Assembly (NCBI RefSeq): GCF_916618915.1
Contig: NZ_CAKAKE010000001.1
Location: forward strand, 992,001-1,056,000
Length of the DNA stretch: 64,000 bases
Origin: Stenotrophomonas sp. Marseille-Q4652
GTDB lineage: Bacteria; Pseudomonadota; Gammaproteobacteria; Xanthomonadales; Xanthomonadaceae
Direction of reading: 5' to 3'
Shown here: positions 19,303 through 29,281 of the stretch, in pieces
Position numbering within the stretch: position 1 is the stretch's first letter
Layout: the number at the start of each line of letters is the position of its first letter
Program-made: the position numbers and the translations under genes
Notes under the pieces: generated by a model
What the model saw: the letters and a program-made list of their open reading frames with translations, nothing else
Databases searched by the model: none
Told to the model about the DNA's origin: nothing

Positions 19303-19986
19303 ATGACCACCACGACCAACGTCGGCAACGCCGACATCTATTCCAGCCTCGGCCTGGCTGCGGCGACCAGCACGGGCGCCGCCAAGAAGAACGATGCGCT
19401 GGACCAGGCCGACTTCCTGCGCCTGATGACCACCCAGCTGCAGCAGCAGGACCCGCTCAAGCCGATGGACAACAGCCAGATGGTCGCGCAGATGGCGCAG
19501 CTGTCCACGGTGCAGGGCATCACCGACCTGAACACCACCGTGGCCGGCTTCCAGCAGCAGATGTCCAGCGACCAGATCCTGCGTGGCGCCGCCCTTGTCG
19601 GCCACGAGGTGCTGGTGCCCTCGTCCAAGTTCGCACTCGAGTCCGAGGGTGACGCCAGCGGCGTGGTGGCTGCACCGGCCGCCGGCATGGTCACCGTCGA
19701 CATCACCGATGCCAACGGCACCGTGGTGCGCCAGATCAGCGTCGAGGCCAAGGCCGCCGGCGAGGTGGCGTTCGCGTGGGACGGCAAGGACGCAAACGGC
19801 AACCGCCTTGAGCCCGGCAGCTACGGCATCAAGGCCAACCACACCGCGACCAACGGCGACAGCGAGACCCTGAGCACCTACGTACAGGCCCCGGTGGAGA
19901 GCGTCACCGTCGGCTCGGACGGCCTCTTTCTCAACCTGAAGGGTCTGGGCACCGCCCCGATCGACTACGTGCTCCGCATCAGCTGA
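19303..19986 (+). CDS. flgD: Hook-capping scaffold protein FlgD
   Basis: A 227-residue protein that caps the growing hook and is lost on completion. The N-terminal export and cap region holds LDQADFLRLMTTQLQQQDPLKPMDNSQMVAQMAQLSTVQGI; the C-terminal half has a FlgD-type immunoglobulin-like fold (VEAKAAGEVAFAWDGKDANGNRLEPGSYGI). Second scaffold segment and length are normal. Confidence 0.96.
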   Translation: MTTTTNVGNADIYSSLGLAAATSTGAAKKNDALDQADFLRLMTTQLQQQDPLKPMDNSQMVAQMAQLSTVQGITDLNTTVAGFQQQMSSDQILRGAALVGHEVLVPSSKFALESEGDASGVVAAPAAGMVTVDITDANGTVVRQISVEAKAAGEVAFAWDGKDANGNRLEPGSYGIKANHTATNGDSETLSTYVQAPVESVTVGSDGLFLNLKGLGTAPIDYVLRIS

Positions 19987-20018
19987 GCCGGCCCACCGGA
20001 ATCAAACGAGGAATCCAC

Positions 20019-21242
20019 ATGAGCTTCAACATTTCCCTTTCCGGCATCAACGCTGCCAATTCGGCGCTGAACGTCACTTCGAACAACATCGCCAACGTCA
20101 ACACCACCGGTTTCAAGGAATCGCGTGCCGAGTTCGCCGATGTGTTCAATTCCACCGGCTACGGGCTGTCCTCGACCGCGATCGGTTCGGGTGCGCGCCT
20201 GTCGACCGTCGCCCAGCAGTTCTCGCAGGGCAACATCGACAACACCGGCCGCAGCCTGGACCTGGCCGTAGCCGGCGAAGGCTTCTTCACCCTGTCGATG
20301 AACGGCGAGCGCGTGTACTCGCGCGCGGGCAATTTCCAGACCGATTCCAACGGCTACGTGGTCAACCCGCAGGGTGCCCGCCTGCAGGTGTTCTCGCCCA
20401 ATGCCGACGGCACCGGCTTTGAAGCCGGCCAGTTGACCGACCTGCGCCTGCTGACCACCGACAGCGCGCCGCGCCCGACCAGCAACGTCGAGCTCGCCTT
20501 CACCCTGCCGGCCAATGCCGCCCAGCCGATCGTCACCCCGTTCGATCCGGCCGACTCAAAGAGCTACAACAACTCCACCGGCGGCGTCACCGTCTACGAC
20601 TCGCTGGGCGTGAGCCACACCCAGACCTCGTACTTCGTGAAGACCGCCAATCCGAACGAGTGGCAGGTCTACAACTACGTCGACGGCGTCGGCGTCGGCA
20701 CCCCGACCACGCTGCAGTTCTCCAACAATGGCGCCCTGGTGAGCCCGGCCAACGGCGAGATCCCGTTCGATCCTTTCACCCCGCTGACCGGCGCCGGCCA
20801 GCTGAGCATGACCCTGGACATCACCGGGTCCACCCAGTACGGCGAGAACTTCTCGCTGCGCAACACCGCCCAGGACGGCTATGCCTCGGGCAAGCTAAAC
20901 GAGATCAGCATCTCCGAGGAAGGCGTGGTGTTCGCGCGCTATTCCAACGGCGTTGATACCGCGCTGGGCCAGGTCGCGCTGACCAGCTTCAACAACCCGC
21001 AGGGCCTGAAGAACCAGGGCAGCAACCTGTGGACCGAGACCTTTGCTTCGGGCAGCCCGCGCACTGGGGCCCCGGACAGTTCGGACTTCGGCCAGATCCA
21101 GGCCGGCGCACTGGAAGCCTCCACGGTCGACCTGACCCAGCAGCTGGTCAACATGATCACCGCGCAGCGCAACTTCCAGGCCAACGCGCAGATGCTCTCC
21201 ACCCAGAACGAAGTCACCCAGGCCGTCATCAACATCCGTTGA
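20019..21242 (+). CDS. flgE: Flagellar hook protein FlgE
   Basis: A 407-residue hook subunit. The N-terminal D0 segment carries LNVTSNNIANVNTTGFKESRAEFAD, and D1 has SLDLAVAGEGFFTL. The C-terminal D0 segment is VDLTQQLVNMITAQRNFQANAQMLSTQNEVTQAVINIR, an almost universal FlgE ending. It lies 32 bases after flgD with a GAGGAA ribosome site. Confidence 0.97.
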   Translation: MSFNISLSGINAANSALNVTSNNIANVNTTGFKESRAEFADVFNSTGYGLSSTAIGSGARLSTVAQQFSQGNIDNTGRSLDLAVAGEGFFTLSMNGERVYSRAGNFQTDSNGYVVNPQGARLQVFSPNADGTGFEAGQLTDLRLLTTDSAPRPTSNVELAFTLPANAAQPIVTPFDPADSKSYNNSTGGVTVYDSLGVSHTQTSYFVKTANPNEWQVYNYVDGVGVGTPTTLQFSNNGALVSPANGEIPFDPFTPLTGAGQLSMTLDITGSTQYGENFSLRNTAQDGYASGKLNEISISEEGVVFARYSNGVDTALGQVALTSFNNPQGLKNQGSNLWTETFASGSPRTGAPDSSDFGQIQAGALEASTVDLTQQLVNMITAQRNFQANAQMLSTQNEVTQAVINIR

Positions 21243-21276
21243 TGTCACCGGCTGACCTCCTTAACGGAACCCGCTG

Positions 21277-22026
21277 ATGGACAAGGCTCTCTACGTTGCG
21301 ATGACCGGCGCCCGCGCCTCCCTGCAGGCGCAGGGCACGGTCTCGCACAACCTGGCAAACGCCGACACCCCCGGCTTCAAGGAAGCACTGGCCAATACCG
21401 AGGCCTTCCGCATCCAGGGCCAGGGCTACCCCTCGCGCATCGACGCGCTGCACGTGGACGCCGGCTTCAACCGGCGCATGGGCGCGCAGCAGATCACCGG
21501 CAACGCGCTGGACCTGTCGCTGCGCGAAGGCAACTGGCTGGCCGTGCAGTCGGCGACCGGTCAAGAGGCCTACACCCGCGGGGCGGCACTGTCGCTCACC
21601 CCCAATGGCCAGCTGGTGACTTCCGGCGGCCATCCGGTGCTGGACGACAACGGCAACCCGATCGCCATCCCGCCCTACCAGGCGATGGAGATCGGCGGCG
21701 ACGGCACGATCTCGATCATCCCGCAGGGCGAAGGCCCGCAGACGATGGCGATGGTCGCCCGCCTGCGCGTGGTCCAGGCGCCGAACGAGCAGCTCGAGCG
21801 TGGCCTCGATGGCCTGATGCGCAACACCGACCCGCAGCAGCCGTTTGCCCAGGCCGCCGGCAAGGCGCTGGACAGCGGCCAGCTGGAAGGCAGCAACGTC
21901 GATGCCGCCGGTGCGCTGGTGCAGATGATCCAGTTGCAGCGCCAGTTCGAGATGCAGGTGAAGGTCATCAAGCACGGCGACGAGAACGCGCGCAGCGCCA
22001 ATTCCATGTTGCGGCTGAGCAACTGA
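21277..22026 (+). CDS. flgF: Proximal rod protein FlgF
   Basis: A 249-residue rod protein with the N-terminal LQAQGTVSHNLANADTPGFKEALANTEAF and the C-terminal GALVQMIQLQRQFEMQVKVIKHGDENARSANSMLRLSN. The lack of the FlgE middle domains and the MDKALYVAMTGARAS start separate it from FlgG and FlgE. Last gene before the flgG promoter. Confidence 0.96.
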   Translation: MDKALYVAMTGARASLQAQGTVSHNLANADTPGFKEALANTEAFRIQGQGYPSRIDALHVDAGFNRRMGAQQITGNALDLSLREGNWLAVQSATGQEAYTRGAALSLTPNGQLVTSGGHPVLDDNGNPIAIPPYQAMEIGGDGTISIIPQGEGPQTMAMVARLRVVQAPNEQLERGLDGLMRNTDPQQPFAQAAGKALDSGQLEGSNVDAAGALVQMIQLQRQFEMQVKVIKHGDENARSANSMLRLSN

Positions 22027-22054
22027 CGCCGACGACGTAAATCAGGCGCTGTTC

Positions 22055-22070
22055 TGGCACGCGCCATGCA
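22055..22070 (+). promoter_or_regulatory. Probable sigma-54 promoter of the flgG operon
   Basis: TGGCAC-N5-ATGC: the -24 element is perfect, and the -12 element has one departure (A for the first T) while keeping GC. It sits in the 101-bp flgF-flgG gap, 73 bases before the ATG. Confidence 0.7.
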
Positions 22071-22127
22071 TCAGTACCGACAGGGGCCGCCGCTCGGCGG
22101 CCAGCATCACCAGCAGAGGATCTTTCG

Positions 22128-22913
22128 ATGAATCAGGCTTTGTGGGTCGCCAAGACCGGACTGGATGCGCAGCAGACGCGCATGTCGGTCGTATCCAACA
22201 ACCTGGCCAACACCAACACCACGGGCTTCAAGCGCGACCGTGCCAGTTTCGAGGACCTGCTGTACCAGCAGGTGCGCCAGCCCGGCGGCTCGACCTCGGC
22301 GCAGACGCAGCTGCCGACCGGCCTGCAGCTCGGCACCGGCGTGCGCGTGGTGTCCACCTCCAAGCACTTCGAGCAGGGCAGCCAGCAGCAGACCGGCCGC
22401 GCGCTCGACGTGATGGTCAACGGCCGCGGTTTCTTCGAAGTGATGATGCCCGACGGCACCTCGGCCTATACCCGCGACGGCAGTTTCCAGATCAACGCCC
22501 AGGGCGAGCTGGTCACCAACAGTGGCCACCCGGTGCAGCCGGGCATCCAGGTTCCGGAAGGCGCGCAGTCGGTGACCATCGGCAGCGACGGCACGATCAG
22601 CGTGCAGATGGCCGGTGAAGCGGCCTCGGTGGAGATCGGTTCGCTGACGCTGACCGACTTCATCAACCCGGCCGGCCTGCAGGCCCGCGGCGAGAACCTG
22701 TTCGTCGAGACCACCGCTTCCGGTCCCGCCCAGAACGGCACTCCGGGCCTGAACGGCCTTGGCAGCGTGGTCCAGGGGGCACTGGAAGGCTCCAACGTCA
22801 ACGTGGTCGAGGAACTGGTTTCGATGATCGAAACCCAGCGCGCCTACGAGATGAACGCCAAGGCCATCTCCACCACCGACTCGATGTTGGGCTACCTCAA
22901 CAACAACGTCTGA
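22128..22913 (+). CDS. flgG: Distal rod protein FlgG
   Basis: A 261-residue distal rod subunit. MNQALWVAKTGLDAQQTRMSVVSNNLANTNTTGFKRDRASFEDLLYQQ is the canonical N-terminus; VVEELVSMIETQRAYEMNAKAISTTDSMLGYLNNNV is the canonical C-terminus. Length is the family standard. First gene of flgGHIJ. Confidence 0.98.
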   Translation: MNQALWVAKTGLDAQQTRMSVVSNNLANTNTTGFKRDRASFEDLLYQQVRQPGGSTSAQTQLPTGLQLGTGVRVVSTSKHFEQGSQQQTGRALDVMVNGRGFFEVMMPDGTSAYTRDGSFQINAQGELVTNSGHPVQPGIQVPEGAQSVTIGSDGTISVQMAGEAASVEIGSLTLTDFINPAGLQARGENLFVETTASGPAQNGTPGLNGLGSVVQGALEGSNVNVVEELVSMIETQRAYEMNAKAISTTDSMLGYLNNNV

Positions 22914-22935
22914 TCCCGCCTTTCCGGATAGCGCC

Positions 22936-23628
22936 ATGAACCGTCTTCCTTCCGTCGCCCGCCTGGCTGTCGCCCTGTCCGCAACCGCGCTGCTGGGTGG
23001 CTGCGTGATCGCCGGCGACGTGCGTCCGTATCCGGCGATGGCGCCGGTCACCCCGGTCGTCGCGCCGTCGGCGCCGGCCACCGCCGGCGCGATCTACGCC
23101 GCCGGGCCCGGCCTGAACCTGTACGGCGACCGCCGTGCGCGTGACGTCGGCGACCTGCTGACCATCAACCTGGTCGAGAACACTACCGCCAGCACTACCG
23201 CCAGCACCAAGATCAGCAAGGAGTCGGAAGTCAGCATCGGCACCCCGACGCTGTTCGGTGCCCCGGTCACCCTCGGTGGCAAGGACATCCTCAGCGCCTC
23301 GGCCGGCGGCGACCGCGACTTCAACGGCAGCGGCAACAGCGCCCAGAGCAACCGCCTGGTCGGCAGCGTCACCGTTACCGTGATCCAGCGCCTGCCCAAC
23401 GGCAACCTGGTGGTCCAGGGGCAGAAGAACCTGCGCCTGAACCAGGGCGACGAACTGGTCCAGGTGCAGGGCATCGTCCGCGCCGCGGACATCTCTGTGG
23501 ACAACACCATCCCGTCCAGCAAGGTCGCCGACGCCCAAATCGTCTACGGCGGCCGTGGCGCGGTGGCCCAGTCCAACGCCATGGGCTGGCTGGGCCGCTT
23601 CTTCACCTCGGCGCTGGCGCCGTTCTGA
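22936..23628 (+). CDS. flgH: L-ring lipoprotein FlgH
   Basis: A 230-residue outer-membrane lipoprotein forming the L ring. The signal peptide ends in the lipobox LLGGC with Cys23. The mature part shows [53 protein letters not shown] and [16 protein letters not shown], all FlgH hallmarks. Confidence 0.97.
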   Translation: MNRLPSVARLAVALSATALLGGCVIAGDVRPYPAMAPVTPVVAPSAPATAGAIYAAGPGLNLYGDRRARDVGDLLTINLVENTTASTTASTKISKESEVSIGTPTLFGAPVTLGGKDILSASAGGDRDFNGSGNSAQSNRLVGSVTVTVIQRLPNGNLVVQGQKNLRLNQGDELVQVQGIVRAADISVDNTIPSSKVADAQIVYGGRGAVAQSNAMGWLGRFFTSALAPF

Positions 23629-23636
23629 GCATCGAC

Positions 23637-24761
23637 ATGAACCTGCATTCCCTCCCCTCGCGCCTGTTCGCCGCCTCGTTGCTGGCACTGTCGCTGTCGC
23701 TGGCCTTCCCGGCCAACGCCGAGCGCATCAAGGACCTGGCCCAGGTCGGCGGCGTGCGCGGCAACGCGCTGGTCGGCTACGGCCTGGTGGTCGGCCTGGA
23801 TGGCAGCGGCGACCGCACCAGCCAGGCGCCCTTCACCGTGCAGAGCCTGAAGAACCTGCTGGGCGAGCTGGGCGTCAACGTCCCGGCCAACGTCAATCCG
23901 CAGCTGAAGAACGTAGCCGCCGTGGCGATCCACGCCGAGCTGCCGCCGTTCGCCAAGCCGGGCCAGTCCATCGACATCACCGTTTCCTCGATCGGCAATG
24001 CCGTATCGCTGCGCGGCGGCTCGCTGCTGATGGCGCCGCTGCGTGGTGCCGACGGCCAGATCTATGCGATTGCCCAGGGCAACCTGATCGTGGGCGGCTT
24101 CGGTGCGCAGGGCAAGGATGGTTCGCGCGTGTCGGTGAACGTGCCCAGCGTGGGCCGCATTCCCGGTGGCGCCACCGTTGAACGTGCGCTGCCCGACGTG
24201 TTCGGTGCCAACGGCGAGATTACCCTGAACCTGCACAACAACGATTTCACCACCGTCTCGCGCATGGTTGGCGCGCTGAACAATGCCTTCGGCGAAGGCG
24301 CCGCGCGTGCGGTGGACGGCGTGACCGTGGCCGTGCGTGCGCCCACCGACCCCGGTGCCCGCATCGGTCTGCTGGCCCGCATTGAAAACCTGGAACTGAC
24401 CCCGGGCAGCGCACCGGCCAAGGTGGTGGTCAATTCGCGCACCGGCACCGTGGTGATCGGCCAGCAGGTGCGCGTGGGGCCGGCAGCCATCTCGCACGGC
24501 TCGCTCACCGTGACCATCCAGGAAAACGCCAACGTCAGCCAGCCCAACGCGCTGGCCGGTGGCCAGACCGTGGTGACCCCGCAATCGACCATTACCGCCA
24601 CCAACGATGGCAGCCGCATGTTCAAGTTCAGCGGCGGCACCAGCCTGGATGAAATCGTACACGCGGTGAACGCGGTGGGTGCCGCGCCGGGCGACCTGAT
24701 CGCGATCCTGGAAGCCCTGAAGCAGGCCGGTGCGCTGAGCGCCGAGCTTGAGGTGATCTGA
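23637..24761 (+). CDS. flgI: P-ring protein FlgI
   Basis: A 374-residue periplasmic ring protein with a signal peptide ending FPANA. Blocks include [76 protein letters not shown] and the C-terminal [30 protein letters not shown]. Its folding depends on FlgA. Eight bases separate it from flgH. Confidence 0.98.
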   Translation: MNLHSLPSRLFAASLLALSLSLAFPANAERIKDLAQVGGVRGNALVGYGLVVGLDGSGDRTSQAPFTVQSLKNLLGELGVNVPANVNPQLKNVAAVAIHAELPPFAKPGQSIDITVSSIGNAVSLRGGSLLMAPLRGADGQIYAIAQGNLIVGGFGAQGKDGSRVSVNVPSVGRIPGGATVERALPDVFGANGEITLNLHNNDFTTVSRMVGALNNAFGEGAARAVDGVTVAVRAPTDPGARIGLLARIENLELTPGSAPAKVVVNSRTGTVVIGQQVRVGPAAISHGSLTVTIQENANVSQPNALAGGQTVVTPQSTITATNDGSRMFKFSGGTSLDEIVHAVNAVGAAPGDLIAILEALKQAGALSAELEVI

Positions 24762-24762
24762 C

Positions 24763-25959
24763 ATGCGTATCACCCCCGCCCTTGAGCTGCACCCGACGCA
24801 GCAGAACGATCCGGCCAAGATCGACAAGGTCGCACGCCAGCTGGAAGGCCAGTTCGCGCAGATGCTGGTGAAGAGCATGCGCGATGCCAGCTTCGGTGAT
24901 TCCCTGTTCCCGGGTGAGAACAAGGTCTTCCGGGACATGTACGACCAGAAGATTGCCGAGACCCTGACCCGCGGCAAGGGCCTGGGCCTGCACGAAACCA
25001 TCGCCCGCCAGTTGTCCGGCAACCAGGGCGACGCCCCGGCGCTGGACACCCGCGTGGACCCGGCCAAGGCCAGCCGCGCCTACCAGTTGAACGCACCGGC
25101 GCAGGCGCCGTCGCTGCCGCTGGAAGATGCCAGCAACGCACTGCGCATCCTGCAGCAGATGTCCGCCGGCGTGCAGGACGGCGCGCAATCGTCGGTGGCA
25201 CCGATGGAACAGGCGCTGGACCTGATTGCCGGCCGCGAGAGCAGCAGCGCGCACCGTGCGCTGGGCACCGAGGATCCGTATGCGGGCAGCATTGGCGGGG
25301 CCGATTGGGCCGCCGCCAGCGACCAGTGGGCGCCCACGGCCAGCAACCGTGGCAGCACCGGCACCGCCGCCGACGCGCTGGCCAGCCGCACCGCCGTGGC
25401 CCAGCTGGGCGCGCACACGCCGGAAGGCTTCGTGGCCAGCATCTGGCCGCACGCGCAGAACGCGGCCAAGGAACTGGGCGTGGATGCCCGCGCCCTGGTG
25501 GCCCAGGCCGCGCTGGAAACCGGCTGGGGCAAGCGCCAGATCAAGCATGCCGACGGCAGCACCTCGCACAACCTGTTCGGCATCAAGGCCACTGGCTGGA
25601 AAGGCCAGAGCGCGGTGGCAGGCACCCACGAATACGTGGATGGCGTGCGCCGTAACGAAACGGCCAGCTTCCGCGCCTACAGCTCGCCGGCCGAAAGCTT
25701 CGCCGATTACGTGCGCCTGCTGAAGACCAGCCCGCGCTACCAGCAGGCCCTGCAGGCGGGCACCGATGTGCAGGGCTTCGCCCGTGGCCTGCAGCGTGCC
25801 GGCTACGCCACCGACCCGAGCTACGCCGCCAAGATCGCCGCCATTGCCGGTGGCCCGACCATCGAACGCGCGGTTGCCGCGGTGACCGATGCCGGCGCCC
25901 GCCTTGGCCAGACCTTCGCCAGCACCGCAACCGCGGCGCTGGGTATCACCCGCCGTTGA
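24763..25959 (+). CDS. flgJ: FlgJ, rod-cap protein with peptidoglycan hydrolase domain
   Basis: A 398-residue bifunctional protein. The N-terminal rod-cap part shows KIDKVARQLEGQFAQMLVKSMRDASFGDSLF. A variable linker of about 130 residues follows. The C-terminal glucosaminidase domain (about 225-385) has VAQAALETGWGKRQI with the catalytic Glu, HNLFGIKATGWKG and FRAYSSPAESFADYVRLLKTSPRY. It caps the rod and opens the wall for it. The long linker makes it larger than the roughly 315-residue Salmonella protein. Confidence 0.96.
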   Translation: MRITPALELHPTQQNDPAKIDKVARQLEGQFAQMLVKSMRDASFGDSLFPGENKVFRDMYDQKIAETLTRGKGLGLHETIARQLSGNQGDAPALDTRVDPAKASRAYQLNAPAQAPSLPLEDASNALRILQQMSAGVQDGAQSSVAPMEQALDLIAGRESSSAHRALGTEDPYAGSIGGADWAAASDQWAPTASNRGSTGTAADALASRTAVAQLGAHTPEGFVASIWPHAQNAAKELGVDARALVAQAALETGWGKRQIKHADGSTSHNLFGIKATGWKGQSAVAGTHEYVDGVRRNETASFRAYSSPAESFADYVRLLKTSPRYQQALQAGTDVQGFARGLQRAGYATDPSYAAKIAAIAGGPTIERAVAAVTDAGARLGQTFASTATAALGITRR

Positions 25960-25967
25960 GGAACCCC

Positions 25968-27848
25968 ATGTCCAGCGTCCTTTCCACCGGTACCAACGCC
26001 CTGCTCGCCTTCCAGCGTGCCCTGGCGACGACCAGCCACAACGTCGCCAACATCAACACGCCCGGTTACAGCCGGCAGAAGGTCGACTTCGCCACCGCCG
26101 ATCCGCAGAACTTCGGCTACGGTGATGTCGGCAACGGTACGCGTATCGTTGATATCCGCCGCACCGCCGACCAGCTGGCCATTTCCCGCCTGCTGGACAG
26201 CAGCGGCGAACTGGCGCGGCTGAAGCAGCTTTCCACCATGGCCGACCGCGTCGATGCGCTGTTCTCGGACACCGCCACCAATGTGTCCGGCGTGTGGTCC
26301 AACTTCTTCGATTCGGTCAGCGGCCTGTCGTCCAACGCGTCGGGCAGCGCCGACCGGCAGAACGTGCTGGACAGCGCCAACACGCTGGCCAACCGCTTCC
26401 AGCAGCTCAACAACAGCCTGAACACGCTCAACAGCGAAGTGAACAACGGCCTGACCGCGGCCGCCACCGAAATCAACCGGCTGGCGGCGGAAATCGCTCA
26501 GATCAACGGGGTGATCGGCAGCAATGCGGCCACCGCTGCGCCCGACCTGCTGGACCGCCGTGACCAGCTGATCGCCAACCTGGTGGGCTACACCGGCGGC
26601 ACCGCCGTGGCCCAGGATGGCGGCACCCTGAACGTGTACACCGCCGGCGGCCAGGCCCTGGTGGTCGGCACCACCGCCTCGAAGGTGACCACGGTCACCG
26701 ACCCCTACCAGCCCGAGCGCCTGCAGCTGGCGCTGCAGACCCAGGGCGGCAAGATCACCCTGGACCCGAAGCAGCTGGGCGGCCAGGTCGGTGGCATGCT
26801 GGAATTCCGCGACACCGTGCTGACCCCGGCCCAGGCCGAACTGGGCAAGCTGGCGGTGGGCCTGGCCACCACGTTCAACGAGACCCATCGCAACGGCGTG
26901 GATCTGTACGGCAACATGGGCGGCGACCTGTTCAACATCGGCAGCCCGCGGGTGACCGGCAATACCAGCAATACCGGCACTGCCTCGATCACCGCCAGCT
27001 ACGGCGACCTGTCGTCGCTGGATGCACAGAACATCGTGCTGAAGTACGACGGCACCCAGTGGCTGGCGATGCGTTCGGACACCGGCGCCAGCGTGGCCAT
27101 GACCGGTACCGGCACCGCCACCGATCCGCTGAAGATCAATGGCGTGGAGCTGGTGGTGAGCGGCACCCCGGCCACCAATGACCGCTTCCTGCTGCAGCCC
27201 ACCGCGGGCGTGGCCGGCAGCATCGGCGTGGCGATCACCGATACCTCGCGGCTGGCCGCGGCCGCGCCGATCAAGGGCAGTGCCGCGCTGGCCAATACCG
27301 GCACCGGCAAGCTGAGCGACGTGAAGGTGGCCGACGCCAGCAACGCAAACCTGCGCAACCCTGCCGCAATCGTGTTCACCTCGGCCACCGAATACACCAT
27401 CGATGGCAATGGACCGTTCACCTACACCGCCGGCCAGGCGATCACCGCCAATGGCTGGAGTTTCGTGCTCGATGGCGCGCCGAAGACCGGCGATACCTTC
27501 AACATCACCCCCACGCCGGTCGGTTCGTCCGACAACAGCAATGCCCTGGCCCTGGCCAAGGTCGAGGACGCCAAGGCATTCAACGCCGGCACCATCACGC
27601 TGAACGGCGCACTGGGCGGGCTGACCACGCAGGTGGGCGCCGCCGCCCGTGCAGCGGAATACTCGCTGGATGCGCAGCAGGTGATCACCGACCAGGCGCA
27701 GTCCGCGCGCGATTCGATTTCCGGGGTGAACCTGGATGAAGAAGCTGCCGACATGCTGCGCCTGCAACAGGCCTACCAGGCCGCCTCGCAGCTGATTTCC
27801 ACTGCCGACACCATGTTCCAGACCATCCTGGGAGCTGTATCGCGATGA
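25968..27848 (+). CDS. flgK: Hook-filament junction protein FlgK (HAP1)
   Basis: A 626-residue junction protein. The N-terminus has ALATTSHNVANINTPGYSRQKVDF and the C-terminus SISGVNLDEEAADMLRLQQAYQAASQLISTADTMFQTIL. The middle is Thr- and Gly-rich, consistent with surface-exposed beta domains. The ATG at 25968 follows a GAGGAA site; an in-frame TTG 12 bases earlier is ignored. It overlaps flgL by four bases. Confidence 0.97.
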   Translation: MSSVLSTGTNALLAFQRALATTSHNVANINTPGYSRQKVDFATADPQNFGYGDVGNGTRIVDIRRTADQLAISRLLDSSGELARLKQLSTMADRVDALFSDTATNVSGVWSNFFDSVSGLSSNASGSADRQNVLDSANTLANRFQQLNNSLNTLNSEVNNGLTAAATEINRLAAEIAQINGVIGSNAATAAPDLLDRRDQLIANLVGYTGGTAVAQDGGTLNVYTAGGQALVVGTTASKVTTVTDPYQPERLQLALQTQGGKITLDPKQLGGQVGGMLEFRDTVLTPAQAELGKLAVGLATTFNETHRNGVDLYGNMGGDLFNIGSPRVTGNTSNTGTASITASYGDLSSLDAQNIVLKYDGTQWLAMRSDTGASVAMTGTGTATDPLKINGVELVVSGTPATNDRFLLQPTAGVAGSIGVAITDTSRLAAAAPIKGSAALANTGTGKLSDVKVADASNANLRNPAAIVFTSATEYTIDGNGPFTYTAGQAITANGWSFVLDGAPKTGDTFNITPTPVGSSDNSNALALAKVEDAKAFNAGTITLNGALGGLTTQVGAAARAAEYSLDAQQVITDQAQSARDSISGVNLDEEAADMLRLQQAYQAASQLISTADTMFQTILGAVSR

Positions 27849-29050
27849 ACAACCGCATTTCCACCGGGATGATGTTCAGCCAGTCCGTCTCGCTGATGTT
27901 GTCCAAACAGGCCAAGATGAGCCACCTGGAACAGCAGCTGGCCACCGGCCAGCGCCTGGTGTCGGCCAAGGACGACCCGGTCGCCGCCGGCACCGCGGTC
28001 AGCCTGGACCGCGCCGTGGCCGAACTGGACCGCTTCAAATCCAACGCCGACGTGGTGCAGAACCGACTGGGCCTGCAGGAAAACGCCCTGTCCGGCGCCA
28101 ACGAACTGATGGCGCGAATTACCGAACTGACCCTGCAGGCCAACAACCCTGCCCTGTCGGCGGCCGACCTGAAGTCGATCGGCTCGGAGCTGCAGACGGT
28201 GTACGACAGCCTGCTGTCGCTGGCCAACACCACCGACGGCACGGGCCGCTACCTGTTCGGCGGCACCGACGATGCCGACGCGCCGTTCAAGCTGAGCAAC
28301 GGCACGGTCAGCTACAACGGCGACCAGACCCAGCGCCAGGTGGAAGTGGCACCGGACACCTTCGTGAAGGATGCCCTGCCCGGCAGCGAGATTTTCCTGC
28401 GCATCCGCACCGGCGATGGCACCCTGGATGGTGCGGCTGCAGCCGGCAATACCGGCAATGGGGTGCTCACCACGTTCGGTTTGAATTCTTCTTCCGGCAA
28501 TTGGAATGGCGGCAGCTATTCCTTGAACTTTACCGCTGCCGATCAGTACGAAGTGCTCGATTCCACCGGCACCGTGGTCGGCACCGGCACGTTCAAGGCC
28601 GGCGAGGACATCAGCTTCGAAGGCGTGTCGATGCGTATCGAAGGCACGCCCGCGGCCGGCGACAGCTTCAGCATCGGCCCGTCGGGCACGCGTGATGTGT
28701 TCTCCACGGTGCAGGGCATGATCGATGCCCTGAACACCGCCGCCAACACCCCCGCCGAGGTGGCCAACCAGCAGAACGCACTGCAGTCGGGCATCCGCGA
28801 TATCGCCCGCGCCGCCGAACAGTTCATCGACGCGCGCTCGGCCGGTGGTGCGCAGCTGAAGGCCATCGACGATGCCGCCGCTACCCGCGAATCCAACGCG
28901 GTCACCCTAAAAACCACGCTGTCGTCGATCCGCGACCTGGATTACGCCGAAGCCGTGGGCCAGTACCAGCTTGAACAGATCGCGCTGCAGGCCGCGCAGA
29001 CGATCTTTACCCAGATGCAGCAGATGTCGCTGTTCAACGCGATCCGCTGA
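27845..29050 (+). CDS. flgL: Hook-filament junction protein FlgL (HAP3)
   Basis: A 401-residue flagellin-like protein. The N-terminal helices carry ISTGMMFSQSVSLMLSKQAKMSHLEQQLATGQRLVSAKDDPVAAG and the C-terminal ends DYAEAVGQYQLEQIALQAAQTIFTQMQQMSLFNAIR. The middle LANTTDGTGRYLFGGTDDADAPF is typical of FlgL. It overlaps flgK and is followed by a large hairpin. Confidence 0.96.
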   Translation: MNNRISTGMMFSQSVSLMLSKQAKMSHLEQQLATGQRLVSAKDDPVAAGTAVSLDRAVAELDRFKSNADVVQNRLGLQENALSGANELMARITELTLQANNPALSAADLKSIGSELQTVYDSLLSLANTTDGTGRYLFGGTDDADAPFKLSNGTVSYNGDQTQRQVEVAPDTFVKDALPGSEIFLRIRTGDGTLDGAAAAGNTGNGVLTTFGLNSSSGNWNGGSYSLNFTAADQYEVLDSTGTVVGTGTFKAGEDISFEGVSMRIEGTPAAGDSFSIGPSGTRDVFSTVQGMIDALNTAANTPAEVANQQNALQSGIRDIARAAEQFIDARSAGGAQLKAIDDAAATRESNAVTLKTTLSSIRDLDYAEAVGQYQLEQIALQAAQTIFTQMQQMSLFNAIR

Positions 29051-29056
29051 GCAGGC

Positions 29057-29098
29057 GCCTTCGTCGCGCGGCACTCCCCCGGGCCGCGCGACGAAGGC
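29057..29098 (+). terminator. Hairpin terminator after flgL
   Basis: A perfect 16-bp stem (29057-29072 with 29083-29098) with a 10-nt loop begins seven bases after the flgL stop. There is no T-run, so it may instead stabilise the 3' end of the mRNA. Confidence 0.65.
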
Positions 29099-29161
29099 CG
29101 CTGAACCGCCACTGCTTCACTGCACCTGCACAGGGCGCCGCATGATTTCTTCATGCCGCCT

Positions 29162-29188
29162 TAAAGTTGCCGTGCGTGCCGCCGTTAT
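29162..29188 (+). promoter_or_regulatory. FliA (sigma-28) promoter of the first flagellin gene
   Basis: TAAA (29162-29165), a 15-nt spacer and GCCGTTAT (29181-29188). The untranslated leader would be about 85 bases, as is usual for flagellin mRNAs. Confidence 0.88.
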
Positions 29189-29281
29189 CAGCATCAGCAA
29201 GGGAAATCCACCTGCGCTGGACCTCGGAGAAACGAGGTCGAATCCACTGATTACGGCGTTGACCGCCCCAGGAGATAGGCA